Program-made: the position numbers and the translations under genes | Assembly (NCBI RefSeq): GCF_025273675.1 | Contig: NZ_CP045809.1 | Location: 186,001 to 250,000, forward strand | DNA from: Gordonia pseudamarae | GTDB taxonomy: Bacteria; Actinomycetota; Actinomycetes; Mycobacteriales; Mycobacteriaceae | Length of the DNA stretch: 64,000 nucleotides | Reading direction: 5' to 3' | Part shown: piece after piece, positions 44,064 through 52,505 of the stretch | How the letters are laid out: every line of letters starts with the position of its first letter | How positions within the stretch are numbered: the first letter of the stretch is position 1 | Notes under the pieces: generated by a model | What the model was told of the DNA's origin: nothing | What the model saw: the letters and a program-made list of their open reading frames with translations, nothing else | Database searches by the model: none

Positions 44064-46921
44064 GCTTGTTCTGCTCCGTATTTCGCGACGAAATCGGCGA
44101 TCTCGGGCACGTTTCCGAGGTGTGACCACGAACGCTGCAGTCCGACCTTGCCGACGAGGTCGAGGATGGCGTCGGGCCACCGGGTGTCGGGGGTACGAGG
44201 CGGGAAATAGCCGCCGCTGATCATTTGGTGTACCAGCCGCAGATCGTCTCTGAGGATGTCGATCACCTCATCGGTGACGACGTAGCCGACCTCGTCGAAG
44301 TTGCCCTTCTCGGTGACGAACCAGTATCGGGCACTGACCGTGGATCCGAACTCCTGTGCCAGCAGGCCGTAGACGGGGAGCTGAAAGTGGGTTCCGCCGT
44401 GTGTGGGACTGTCGATCGTGATGTTCTTGTACCGGTTCTTCTGTCCCGACTTGTAGTCGGTGACGCGGATACGTCCGTCGCGGCGGGCGTCGATCCGGTC
44501 GACGGATCCGCGGAACTCGATGGTGGTGGTGCCGAGATCGAAACGGACAACGGGATTCTCGGGTGGTTCGGAGTAGGGAAGTCCGTGCGGTGGCATCCCG
44601 AAGGTTCGTTCCACATGCGTCGGGGTCCAGCCTGCCGCATGGTCGGCGCTGTCCTCCTCGAACCAGCGCCGCAGGTCCCGGACGATGGTGCCACGATCCC
44701 GATCCCACAGGTGGTCGAGCCAACCCGGATTCTCCCGGTCGGCATGATCGAGCACCTCGTCGGCGATGGCTATGAGAAGGGAAACATCGTGCGGCGCTGC
44801 GCCTTCTATGGAGTCGCGAACATACAGTTCGAGGATTTTGTGGATGATGCTGCCCCGGGTGAGCGCATCGATCTGGGTGGCCTCGTCGGGGTCCGCGAGC
44901 ACTTTCACGCCCAGTACCACGGTGAGGAAGAACAGGTACGGGCTTTTCACCCACTCCTCAAGCTTGGTGGGCGAGACCGGATTGTCGAACACCGTGATCA
45001 GGTCGCGGACTTCGTGCACGTTGCCGTTGAATCGGGTGAACCGGCCGTGCAGCCGGTCGCTGCGCATCCGCATCCCGAGCCCGACGATCGGATCGGTCAG
45101 GGTGGCCTGACGCTGCTCCGCGGGTACCGACGCCAACGCCCGTAGCCGCCATTCGGTTTCCGACGCCGCCGACGCCCCGATCCGTTCGTTCGCGTTCTGT
45201 GCTGCCACGTCGAAGGATTCGACAACGACAATCCGTTGGGCGTCGGCGGTCTGTGTCTGCCAGCCGACGACGTCGACGGGCGCACCGGCCAGCGCGCCGA
45301 GTGCGGGCAGCAGCCAGCGGCTCGGTACCCGTTCGGCGCCGCCGCGCAGACTGCCGCGAGGGAACGTGACAATCCGCTCGCCGGCGCTGGTCGCGAGCGC
45401 GGCCCGGTAGACCCGGTGCTGCGCGTCCGTGCTGTCGGCGGGTGAGCGCCCGGTGAGTTCGGTCGGCAGCAGCGGATCTTCGCGCCGAGGTACCGGCAGG
45501 AGTCCTTCCGCAGCACCGAGCACGATGACGACATCGAGGTCGCGGCCTGCGGCGTCGGCGAGCTTGCCGACGGTGACCCCGACCCCGGATGTGCCGTGGA
45601 CACCGCCGTGCGATGCGATCCGCACGTTCACCGCGTCACGGATCCGGTCGATGCCGGGGGCCGGGGCGAACTCGTCCATCATGGCCAGGGCCGCGCAGTC
45701 CTGTGTCAGCGTCAGCAGGTCGGCCGCGGCCCGCTCCGACCGACCCTGGAACCTGCCGGTGAGCAGCTCGCCGAGCTGTTCGGACACCTCGGCCCACGTC
45801 TGGGCCTGGTGCAGCCGGACGAGATCGGCGCGCAGTGCGGTGACGTAGGCGTGCAGGGCGGCCGTCTCTTCGGGGTAGGTGTTTCCGGTACGCGCACCGT
45901 CCGGCAGCGGCTCGGCGAGGCGGTCCCAGTCGGGGAAGCCGACGATCTTGCGGATGTCACGGGTGATCAGTTCGGTGCGTCGCTGACTGAACGGCTTGTC
46001 GGCGCCCGGGACCGTCGGGCGGCGCAGGGCTCCTTCGGCGAAGAAGTCGAGAAGCTCGCGGCGCGGCATCACCGCCGGGTCGATGCTGAGCAGACCGAGC
46101 AGGGCGCGAGCGGTGGGCCGGTCGGCGAGCGTGTGGCACAGGGGCGCGGTGAACGTGATCCGGCCGGCCGTCAGATGTTCGTGCAGCAACGTCAGATACG
46201 GATCCGGAGTGGGGTAGTAGATGCCTATCCGATGGCCGGGGACACCCGCGGCCAGATGTTTGCGGACCAGCCGCACCACCGCCCGCACCTCGTCGTCGGC
46301 GTCGGAGGTGTGAATCACCTGCGTCGGCTGGTTCTCCCCGTCCGGTTCGATGACGGTATAGCGTTCGCCGAGCACCTCGAGCAACCCATTGATGGCAGGT
46401 GTGCTGCGCGTTGGCGCGAACACCACCACATTCGTCAGGGTCGCGGCCATCGTGCGTGCCGCCGTCAACGCCTCATGTCTCAGGTAGTACCGCCGCACGA
46501 GATCGTCGCCGACAGCCTCCCCGTACACCCGCAACATGTCGGCCACCAGCGGTGTCGGTTCGTCGATGTGTGGCTCCGCCAGCTCGGTGAGCTGCCACGC
46601 CGCCTGCGACAACGCCTCCGCTGTCACCGCGGCCGTCGCGACCTCCCTGAACGCACCCGGCCGCTCATCGAGCACCCGAGCGACCGCCGCCGCCAACAAC
46701 GGATACGGCAACGGCTGCCGTGGCTTCAGCACCGGTGCCGCCAGCCCGTCCACCATCTGCCCGGGCGTGACGATGCTCGTATTGGCGACCGCCCCCGCAC
46801 GCGCCAACGCATGCAACACATCCCGACCCGCCGCATGATTGGGTACCACGACCAGCACCGGGGCCAACGGGTTCCCACCCTTGGCGTCGGCCACCGCAGC
46901 CACCAGTCCGTCGAACGTCAT
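44060..46921 (-). CDS. AddB-like PD-(D/E)XK nuclease subunit
   Basis: A 953-residue partner of the AddA-like helicase. The N-terminal half has a degenerate helicase fold: VLVVVPNHAAGRDVLHAL stands where a Walker A would be, with no GKS/T, so it should not hydrolyse ATP. The C-terminal PD-(D/E)XK nuclease has TRGSIIHKILELYV, EFRGSVDRIDARRDG, IRVTDYKSGQKNRY and FQLPVYGLL. I use ATG 46921 (MTFDGLVAAV); ATGs at 46933, 46930 and 46951 are in frame, but a 7-bp hairpin (46957-46974) would crowd a start at 46951. It is the first gene of a two-gene operon for recombinational DNA end processing. Confidence 0.82.
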   Translation of the reverse strand: MTFDGLVAAVADAKGGNPLAPVLVVVPNHAAGRDVLHALARAGAVANTSIVTPGQMVDGLAAPVLKPRQPLPYPLLAAAVARVLDERPGAFREVATAAVTAEALSQAAWQLTELAEPHIDEPTPLVADMLRVYGEAVGDDLVRRYYLRHEALTAARTMAATLTNVVVFAPTRSTPAINGLLEVLGERYTVIEPDGENQPTQVIHTSDADDEVRAVVRLVRKHLAAGVPGHRIGIYYPTPDPYLTLLHEHLTAGRITFTAPLCHTLADRPTARALLGLLSIDPAVMPRRELLDFFAEGALRRPTVPGADKPFSQRRTELITRDIRKIVGFPDWDRLAEPLPDGARTGNTYPEETAALHAYVTALRADLVRLHQAQTWAEVSEQLGELLTGRFQGRSERAAADLLTLTQDCAALAMMDEFAPAPGIDRIRDAVNVRIASHGGVHGTSGVGVTVGKLADAAGRDLDVVIVLGAAEGLLPVPRREDPLLPTELTGRSPADSTDAQHRVYRAALATSAGERIVTFPRGSLRGGAERVPSRWLLPALGALAGAPVDVVGWQTQTADAQRIVVVESFDVAAQNANERIGASAASETEWRLRALASVPAEQRQATLTDPIVGLGMRMRSDRLHGRFTRFNGNVHEVRDLITVFDNPVSPTKLEEWVKSPYLFFLTVVLGVKVLADPDEATQIDALTRGSIIHKILELYVRDSIEGAAPHDVSLLIAIADEVLDHADRENPGWLDHLWDRDRGTIVRDLRRWFEEDSADHAAGWTPTHVERTFGMPPHGLPYSEPPENPVVRFDLGTTTIEFRGSVDRIDARRDGRIRVTDYKSGQKNRYKNITIDSPTHGGTHFQLPVYGLLAQEFGSTVSARYWFVTEKGNFDEVGYVVTDEVIDILRDDLRLVHQMISGGYFPPRTPDTRWPDAILDLVGKVGLQRSWSHLGNVPEIADFVAKYGAEQA

Positions 46922-46956
46922 GGCGCCCATCATGCCGCACCCCAACGACATCCCGG

Positions 46957-46974
46957 CCCGGGTTGTGACCCGGG
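46957..46974. promoter_or_regulatory. Short hairpin upstream of the addB-like gene
   Basis: CCCGGGT (46957-46963) pairs with ACCCGGG (46968-46974) around TGTG. It would lie in the leader of the minus-strand operon. Its role is unknown; it mainly argues against the longest start of the downstream gene. Confidence 0.4.
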
Positions 46975-47106
46975 CAGGTTGCGCACACCCGCGCTATCGG
47001 GCCAGGAGTGATGGCTTCCCGCCGCCGGTTGAGGTGCGAGGAGGACCGGCGGCGAGTCCCGAAGCCGGGTGAGATCGTGCTGCCCCACAGTGCTCCACCT
47101 TGCCCA

Positions 47107-47793
47107 CTATTCAGGAGCGGGTGGTTCCATCTTGGGGATCGTGAGTGTGGTGAATTCGATTGCTTGGGCACAGAGTTCGGAGGGTGGGGTGTCCGAGATG
47201 CGTGACACGAGAGTGGACACGGGTGCGCGTCCCGATTTCACGGTGGTCATACAGGTGTAGCGTGCACGCGCGTCGACCATTACCGGCCGTCCGTCGATGA
47301 CGATGTCATACGATGTCGCGTACCACTCCCGGTCCTGCATCTGTTGTTCGAAAGTCGGCTTGTTTCCTGTTGCCTGAGTGACCCCTGACAGCTTGACGTC
47401 ACGATATTCCCACCTGCACCCTCGTGCCGTTTGGCCGTTTGCCATGGCGACGTCTATCACACTGCCGGGATCGATACCCACTGCGGCGAGTTCGTCGTCG
47501 GTCAGTGCGGTGCAGGGTTCGTATGTGGTTCCGTTGTTGTTTGTCGACCATCTGTCCGGAAATCGATTATCGAAGGGGAGTCGTTTCCCGGAATCGTCGA
47601 TCTGCCGGATCGATGCGGTGGTGGTTGGTCCAGCGGGCGCAGGGTTGGCCTCGCCGGTAACCGAACATGCGGTGGCGGCAGCGCCGAGCGAGGCGATGCT
47701 GGTGAACGCCAACAGTTGGCGGACTGCTCTCGTCCTGCGGCTGTGCGGTCGGATTGGCAACTCACCGAGGAGCAATGTTCTGTGCCGCTTCAT
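47107..47793 (-). CDS. DUF3558-type lipoprotein
   Basis: A 228-residue predicted lipoprotein. After a long basic N-terminus (MKRHRTLLLGELPIRPHSRR) comes a hydrophobic stretch and the lipobox SLGAAATAC, then a Thr/Pro linker, SIRQIDDSGKRLPFDNRFPD and Cys pairs typical of DUF3558 proteins of mycolic-acid actinobacteria. The mature protein would sit on the outer face of the membrane. Its start overlaps the end of the small helical protein gene by 32 bases, so the two are co-expressed. Function of DUF3558 is unknown. A decayed copy of this pair lies at 49577-50012. Confidence 0.78.
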   Translation of the reverse strand: MKRHRTLLLGELPIRPHSRRTRAVRQLLAFTSIASLGAAATACSVTGEANPAPAGPTTTASIRQIDDSGKRLPFDNRFPDRWSTNNNGTTYEPCTALTDDELAAVGIDPGSVIDVAMANGQTARGCRWEYRDVKLSGVTQATGNKPTFEQQMQDREWYATSYDIVIDGRPVMVDARARYTCMTTVKSGRAPVSTLVSRISDTPPSELCAQAIEFTTLTIPKMEPPAPE

Positions 47794-48115
47794 TATCGGC
47801 CTCGGTGAGAGTCCGCGCGGCAACGAGGCAGGCATCCGCGAGGTTCTCCGCCGACGTAGCTTGCTCTCGGAGATCTGCTACCCAATCCTCAACAATTCCT
47901 CGGAACAGTTTATGGATCGTCCGACCTTCGACACATTCTCCATAGTAATTCCTGACAAACAGGGTGTCGGTGGTGTCGGCGATCTTATTGATGTCTATCG
48001 CGGCATCCGCGGCCGCCTTCGCTCGCGCTTTCCACCACGCCGGATCAGATTCGACCTCCCCGGACACATCGAATGCGTACCGCATGTCCAACGGCTGTTC
48101 GTCGTCGCCCGCCAT
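47762..48115 (-). CDS. Small helical protein paired with DUF3558 (possible type VII secretion-related)
   Basis: A 117-residue, all-helical protein (YAFDVSGEVESDPAWWKARA, then LFVRNYYGECVEGRTIHKLF). Length and the early Trp pair recall WXG100-like or EspC-like secretion substrates, which often neighbour DUF3558 lipoproteins, but there is no strict WXG motif, so I leave it unassigned. The ATG at 48115 lies only about 20 bases from the end of the IS3 element, which probably removed or replaced its promoter. A paralogue fragment beginning with the same YAFDVSGEVESDPAWW string exists at 49815-50012. Confidence 0.65.
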   Translation of the reverse strand: MAGDDEQPLDMRYAFDVSGEVESDPAWWKARAKAAADAAIDINKIADTTDTLFVRNYYGECVEGRTIHKLFRGIVEDWVADLREQATSAENLADACLVAARTLTEADNEAAQNIAPR

Positions 48116-48188
48116 CGTACGGGACTGGCCCCGGTTTAGTTGACATCTGATCTGTGAGGATTCCCCTCACGATGGAAGGATGCTCACC

Positions 48189-48479
48189 ATGCCGAAAGCG
48201 TTCCCCGAAGAGTTCCGCCGCGACGTCGTCGCCGTCGCCCGCAAGCGCGAGGCCCCGCTGCGCCAGATCGCGAAAGACTTCGGAATCTCCGAGGGCTGTC
48301 TGCACCGCTGGCTCAAGCTCGCCGACCAACAAGACGGCACAGCCAGCGGCACCGCAGTCGGCCCTGATGCGTCTGTGGAGCTGAAGGAGGCCCGCAAGCG
48401 GATCAAGCTCCTCGAGCAAGAGGCCGAGGTCATGCGCCGGGCCGTCGCCTATCTGTCCCGGGATGTCAACCCAAAATGA
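48189..48479 (+). CDS. IS3-family transposase OrfA
   Basis: A 96-residue DNA-binding subunit: FPEEFRRDVVAVARKREAPL, helix-turn-helix IAKDFGISEGCLHRWLKLAD and a C-terminal leucine-zipper region (KEARKRIKLLEQEAEVMRRA). ATG 48189 follows GGAAGGA; an in-frame ATG at 48180 is less likely. It overlaps OrfB by four bases (ATGA), so OrfB can be made by re-initiation or frameshifting. Confidence 0.88.
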   Translation: MPKAFPEEFRRDVVAVARKREAPLRQIAKDFGISEGCLHRWLKLADQQDGTASGTAVGPDASVELKEARKRIKLLEQEAEVMRRAVAYLSRDVNPK

Positions 48480-49330
48480 TGTACCCGCTGGTCCTCGACC
48501 TTGCTGCTGACGGCGTCCCCGTCACAGTGACCTGCCGGGTGCTCGGATTCTCCACCCAGGGCTTCTATAAATGGAAGAAAAACCCTGTCACGCAACGTGA
48601 TTGGGAGGACGCCCACCTGATCGACGCCGCCCGCGCCATCCACGCCGACGATCCTGCGTTCGGCTACCGATTCATCGCCGACGAACTCTCCGACCGCGGC
48701 ATCAGCGCGGGCGAGAACCGCGTCGCACGACTCTGCTCGCAAGAGCGCATCCGGTCGGTGTTCGCGAAGAAGAAGGGCCTGACCACCAAGTCCGGCCCGC
48801 CGGTCCACGACGACCTCGTAGAGCGCCGGTTTACTGCCCAGAAGCCGAACCAGGTGTGGCTGACCGACATCACCGAGCACCGCACCGACGAAGGCAAAAT
48901 CTACCTCTGCGCGATCAAAGACCTGTATTCGAACAAGATCGTCGGCTACTCCATCGACTCCCGCATGAAGGCCTCGCTGGCGGTGACAGCGTTGACGCAC
49001 GCGATCGGCCAGCGCTCGCCGGCCGGCACCATCGTCCACAGCGACCGCGGGAGCCAATTCAGGTCCCGGAAATTCGTTCACGCGTTGTCCCACAATGGGT
49101 TACGGGGATCGATGGGGCGGGTCGGGGCGGCCGGCGACAACGCAGCAATGGAGTCGTTCTTCGCGTTGTTGCAGAAGAATGTGCTCGACCGTCAGCGGTG
49201 GTCGACCCGCGAGGAACTACGGCTGGCGATCGTGGTCTGGATTGAGCGGACCTATCACCGCAAGCGCCGGCAGCGCCGCCTGGGCCGGCTCACCCCGGTC
49301 GAGTTTGAGACCATTAACAATGCCGCATAG
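48476..49330 (+). CDS. IS3-family transposase OrfB (DDE)
   Basis: A 284-residue integrase-fold transposase. An HTH_21-type helper domain (WEDAHLIDAARAIHADDPAF) is followed by the catalytic core with VWLTDITEH, TIVHSDRGSQFRSRKF and NAAMESFFALLQKNVL holding the D, D and E. All catalytic residues and the C-terminal RLGRLTPVEFE are present, so the element is probably functional. Confidence 0.9.
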   Translation: MMYPLVLDLAADGVPVTVTCRVLGFSTQGFYKWKKNPVTQRDWEDAHLIDAARAIHADDPAFGYRFIADELSDRGISAGENRVARLCSQERIRSVFAKKKGLTTKSGPPVHDDLVERRFTAQKPNQVWLTDITEHRTDEGKIYLCAIKDLYSNKIVGYSIDSRMKASLAVTALTHAIGQRSPAGTIVHSDRGSQFRSRKFVHALSHNGLRGSMGRVGAAGDNAAMESFFALLQKNVLDRQRWSTREELRLAIVVWIERTYHRKRRQRRLGRLTPVEFETINNAA

Positions 49331-49420
49331 ACGGCCTGAACCGCTCAACCCCACGAGTCAACCGAAGTGGGGGCAGTCCCTACCCCCTGGATCACGAACA
49401 TTCTTCACGCTACGAAAGTG

Positions 49421-49499
49421 ATTGCTGGTCTGTCTGATCGGACAGTCAACACGGCGACGGCGCGATTGTCCAGGGTCGAGGTAGGAGCTGTGGATGAAT
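49421..49499 (+). repeat. Imperfect direct repeat, copy A
   Basis: About 70 bases (TCTGTCTGATCGGACAGTCA onward) match copy B at 50011-50089 at roughly three bases in four. The two copies flank the decayed DUF3558/helical-protein pair. They look like duplicated noncoding or promoter sequence; no gene is evident here. Confidence 0.65.
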
Positions 49500-49576
49500 C
49501 GGTCAACAACAGGGCCGGTGGCCACCCACGGTGGCGGCACGGGTGCTATGTCGGCGGTCCGCAAGAGTCACGGCGA

Positions 49577-49864
49577 TCAGTCAACCGAGCAACGTGGCAT
49601 CGTCGAGCAACTCCGTGTCGACAACAGCGACCTGTATGAGGCGTACATTGGGAATCCTGTGACGAAGGGTAGGATATTGCCGAACGCGTCAGTTTGTCGG
49701 ATCGGTTTCGAGTGCTTCGACGAATCCGCCGGGTTTGCAGGTACGGTTGGCAGGGCATCGCCGTGGGCAGTACAGGCTGTCATCCCTATCGATGAATCAG
49801 TATCACTGGTCGTCTTAGCTGTGGTGTAACCCGTGTATTGAACGGCCTTCGATGCAGTCACCAT
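49577..49864 (-). pseudogene. Remnant of a DUF3558-type lipoprotein gene
   Basis: The minus-strand frame contains GMTACTAHGDALP, a lipobox-like Cys region, followed by SKPIRQTDAFGNILPF and GFP. This parallels the intact lipoprotein at 47107 (ATACSVTGEANPAP, then SIRQIDDSGKRLPFDNRFP). The hydrophobic signal segment is absent and the rest of the gene after about residue 75 is unrelated, so it is a truncated relic. The plus-strand open frame across the same bases (49494-49829) has no family similarity. Confidence 0.6.
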
Positions 49865-50012
49865 GGTGATTCTTGGAGTGTAGAGGCTCGACGTCGAACG
49901 CCAGTTTCAGTAGTTTTTCGGCTGCCTGCTCGGCAGCCTTCCCCCGCGCGTTCCACCATGCCGGATCGGACTCCACCTCCCCGGATACATCAAAGGCGTA
50001 CTGCTGAAAGAA
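49815..50012 (-). pseudogene. Remnant of the small helical protein gene
   Basis: Sixty-six codons without a start, ended by TAA. They read QQYAFDVSGEVESDPAWW and later HHGDCIEGRSIHGL, clear counterparts of YAFDVSGEVESDPAWW and YYGECVEGRTIHKL in the intact gene at 47762. A TAG immediately upstream removes the start, and the C-terminal half is missing. With the neighbouring lipoprotein relic it forms a decayed duplicate of the 47107-48115 gene pair in the same order and orientation. Confidence 0.8.
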
Positions 50013-50089
50013 CTAGCCAATCTGTGTGATTGGACAGTAAACACGGTGGCGGCACTCTTGTCCAGAGTGGATGCGGGGTGTGGATAGGA
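50011..50089 (+). repeat. Imperfect direct repeat, copy B
   Basis: Second copy of the repeat described at 49421-49499, containing TCTGTGTGATTGGACAGTAA and CTTGTCCAGAGTGGATG. It joins the decayed gene pair to the truncated nucleotidase and marks a breakpoint. Confidence 0.65.
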
Positions 50090-50286
50090 ATATAGGTATC
50101 GAACAAGCCGCTGAGTTCGGAGTCGGCGTCGATCGCGCCGGGGAGCGGGTCCATGAGCGCGAAGATGCCGGGGGCATCGTCGTAGTGACCGTCGTAGCGG
50201 GTGAGGTTGGCGGCGGAGAGTCTGTCGATGCCGGACTGGACGTCGACGATGGTGTTGTCGAGGTCGACATACAGGATCTTCTTCAT
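50090..50286 (-). pseudogene. Truncated 5'(3')-deoxyribonucleotidase-like gene
   Basis: From ATG 50286 the frame reads MKKILYVDLDNTIVDVQSGI, then PGIFALMDPLPGAIDADSEL and LFDTYI. The DxDxT nucleophile motif (DLDNT) and the order of blocks are those of the NT5C-type haloacid-dehalogenase nucleotidases. Homology stops at LFDTYI, exactly where repeat copy B begins; two-thirds of the enzyme are missing. It cannot be active. Confidence 0.72.
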
Positions 50287-50407
50287 GACGTAAGCATGTC
50301 TGTGAGGTACGATATCTGCTGGCCAGCCGGCATTCCGAAGCCACGTGCATTCGTTCGATCAGATGAATCTCAACCACCGTGCGCAATGTCAGATCAAAAT
50401 CCACGGT

Positions 50408-50423
50408 TCGAACGTATGATCGG
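50408..50423. promoter_or_regulatory. LexA/SOS-box-like site before the DUF222-HNH gene
   Basis: TCGAAC-GTAT-GATCGG matches 10 of 12 fixed positions of the mycobacterial-type SOS box TCGAAC-N4-GTTCGA. Some 13E12-family genes in Mycobacterium tuberculosis are LexA-controlled, so the position is meaningful, although the right half-site is weak. Confidence 0.5.
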
Positions 50424-50426
50424 TAT

Positions 50427-52028
50427 ATGGCTTGGGGAGAAGCACACCACGACGGCGAATCGTGTTCGACCGATTCGCCGGTGGCGACGATATCGGACCG
50501 CCGCTCACCCTTACGGATGGTGCGCGAGACCGCATCCGACAACGACCTGTCGGCACCTGAGCTGGTGGAGGTGCTCGCCCATTGCGCGTCGACGGTGGCC
50601 GCCGCCCAGTACCGAATGATCAGGACGGCCAGCCTGATTCACGACGAGCGCGCCGAAGAACACGCCTATGAGTGCAGTCTGGTCGACTCGGGTGAACGTA
50701 CTCCGGCCGAGTTGATGGATTCGGTTGCCGCAGGTAAAGATCCGCATAGAGATTTCGGCCCGGACGGTCTCGAACGCGCAATCGCGGAGGTGGGTGCGGT
50801 GTTGACGGTCACTCCGGCCCGCGCCAAGGCGTTGATCATCGCGGGCGACGCAGCCCGCTACCGTCTGGTGTTCACCTCGCACACGCTGGCCGAGGGACGT
50901 ATCGATCTTGACCGATTCCTGCGCGCTGTCACACGCACCGACCTGTGCTCCCCGGAGGCGATCGCCGATATCGACGCTCACCTGGCCGGGGCGATCCTGG
51001 ACAACCCGCCGATGTCCACGATCCGCTTCACCACCCTTGTCGACGCGTTGATTGCCCGCTGGGATCCCGAGTCTGTGCGTCGGCAGACCGAACGCAACAA
51101 ATCCGACCGCAAGGTCACCATCACCCCCGACCGTTTCGCCCGCGGCAACTCGCGTCTTGGAGCGTCGCTACCGGCAACGGACGGCGCAACGGTTGACGCC
51201 ACCCTGAACGCGATGGCGGGTTCGGTCCACTCAGCCGACCCACGCAACAAGCAACAACGCCGCGCCGACGCCCTGGTCGCGCTCGCCAAAGGCCGCACTG
51301 ATCTGCCGTGCCTGTGCCCAGCCTGCACCGCCTTCGCCGACATCGACGAGGTGCCAGAGCCCGCCGATCGCGACGAGGCATCGCAGACGAGCGCTGCCGA
51401 CGCCCGTATGGGTGCCCGTCCGGTGTTCCACATTGTGGTGAACCTGTCGACTCTCCTCGGCCTGGACAACGACCCCGGTTTCCTCGACGGGCACGGCATC
51501 GTCGACGCCACCACGTTGCGCTCCCTGCTGGCTGAGGCAGACCGCAGCTACATCAACCGCCACGCTGCGCAGCCAGACACTCAGCCAACCAAGTACACCC
51601 CGAGCCGAAAGCTGATCAACCTCGTCAAAGCGGGTGAGCTGTGCTGCACATTCCCCGGCTGCAACGCCCACGTCTGGACCGCCGACATAGACCACACCGT
51701 CCCGTTCGACCACCGCAATCCCACCTGCGGAGGACAAACCGTCCTCGGCAACCTCAAACCGCTATGCCGCTTTCACCACCGCGCAAAGACCTTCACCTCC
51801 TGGCAGGACTACCAGGACGACCTCGGCCGCGGCTGGTTCCAATCACCCACAGGCCACATGTTCTACGGCGCCTTCTTCACTGGCCGAACTCTGTTCCCAG
51901 GCCTCATCCCGCACCGAGACCCCGAACATCCTGGCCGCGCCACCCTCGATGCCGCCCGCCGCAAACGGATCGCCAAACAAGCCGATGACCAGCGGCGATG
52001 GGACGAAGCTAACCCACCTCCGTTCTAG
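50427..52028 (+). CDS. 13E12-type DUF222/HNH endonuclease protein
   Basis: A 533-residue protein of the 13E12 repeat family. The N-terminal DUF222 region is helical (LSAPELVEVLAHCASTVAAA onward). The C-terminal HNH nuclease has LCCTFPGCNAHVWTADIDHT, VPFDHRNPTCGGQTVLGNLK and PLCRFHHRAKT, with both Cys pairs of the zinc site and the catalytic His intact. ATG 50427 is chosen because it lies just after the SOS-like box; an ATG at 50379 is upstream of that box and one at 50517 is also possible. These genes are mobile-like and multi-copy in actinobacteria; their role is unclear but damage-inducible nuclease activity is likely. Confidence 0.82.
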   Translation: MAWGEAHHDGESCSTDSPVATISDRRSPLRMVRETASDNDLSAPELVEVLAHCASTVAAAQYRMIRTASLIHDERAEEHAYECSLVDSGERTPAELMDSVAAGKDPHRDFGPDGLERAIAEVGAVLTVTPARAKALIIAGDAARYRLVFTSHTLAEGRIDLDRFLRAVTRTDLCSPEAIADIDAHLAGAILDNPPMSTIRFTTLVDALIARWDPESVRRQTERNKSDRKVTITPDRFARGNSRLGASLPATDGATVDATLNAMAGSVHSADPRNKQQRRADALVALAKGRTDLPCLCPACTAFADIDEVPEPADRDEASQTSAADARMGARPVFHIVVNLSTLLGLDNDPGFLDGHGIVDATTLRSLLAEADRSYINRHAAQPDTQPTKYTPSRKLINLVKAGELCCTFPGCNAHVWTADIDHTVPFDHRNPTCGGQTVLGNLKPLCRFHHRAKTFTSWQDYQDDLGRGWFQSPTGHMFYGAFFTGRTLFPGLIPHRDPEHPGRATLDAARRKRIAKQADDQRRWDEANPPPF

Positions 52029-52505
52029 ACTAGTAGGGATGGGCGCCGACTGACGGTCTTGATGTTGTTTCCCGCTCAGGATCGTGCAACTCCGCTGCGG
52101 GAAGTCGTGGGGCGGGGCGGGGATACCCTACGGCTTCTGCTGATTCGCTCACTGTAAGATCGCCAGATTCAGTTCGGGCGAGTAGCTGACATCCGATGCG
52201 GCGCTGCTGAATGCCGATCTCGAAGCCCGTGCGCAAGCGCTCGGCATTCAGATCTCGGAGCGGATGGAGGACGCTGTCCCAATGTTGGCGATGCGGTCGT
52301 CGCGATCGGTGACCGGGAAACTGCTGCTGCGCGAAATGTGCGAGACGCGAGCGGTAGCGTTATCGACGTCGGGGACGTGGGCCTGAGCAAAGCGCGCAGG
52401 ACGGTCGGCTGCAGAAGGCGGCGCTGCACGTGAGACGTCAAGGCGAATGCGATCGGACGATGACGCGGTCCAGGTTGTCAGTTGTCGGCCGGTATTCTCA
52501 GACCT
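52029..52505. other. 477-bp gap with possible gene relic before vsr
   Basis: No complete gene is visible. From about 52192 to 52386 on the plus strand there is an open stretch (ADLEARAQALGIQISERMED, then SVTGKLLLREMCETRAVALS) without a start and closed upstream by TAG, so it may be the end of a deleted gene. A -10-like TATTCT at 52493-52498 lies at the right distance for a leaderless transcript of vsr. Confidence 0.45.

Larger units (their letters stand above)
48136..49366 (+). mobile_element. IS3-family insertion sequence (intact coding, ends approximate)
   Basis: Two overlapping reading frames of an IS3-type element are intact. A GTTGAC near 48139-48144 and its complement GTCAAC at 49357-49362 are the best candidates for terminal repeats, with weak matching outside them, so the boundaries are estimates. 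No target duplication could be confirmed. Confidence 0.65.

Noticed and set aside
46957..47106. A gene between the AddB-like operon and the DUF3558 lipoprotein
   Set aside because: Short frames here have no ribosome site or recognisable product; the region is a leader with a small hairpin.
49494..49829. A 111-residue plus-strand open frame
   Set aside because: It lies opposite relics of the DUF3558 and helical-protein genes, and its sequence has no family resemblance, so it is most likely chance.
52192..52386. A cytosine methyltransferase remnant before vsr
   Set aside because: The visible frame (ADLEARAQALGIQISERMED) shows no PC, ENV or other methyltransferase motif, so I do not claim it, although a Dcm partner would be expected next to Vsr.
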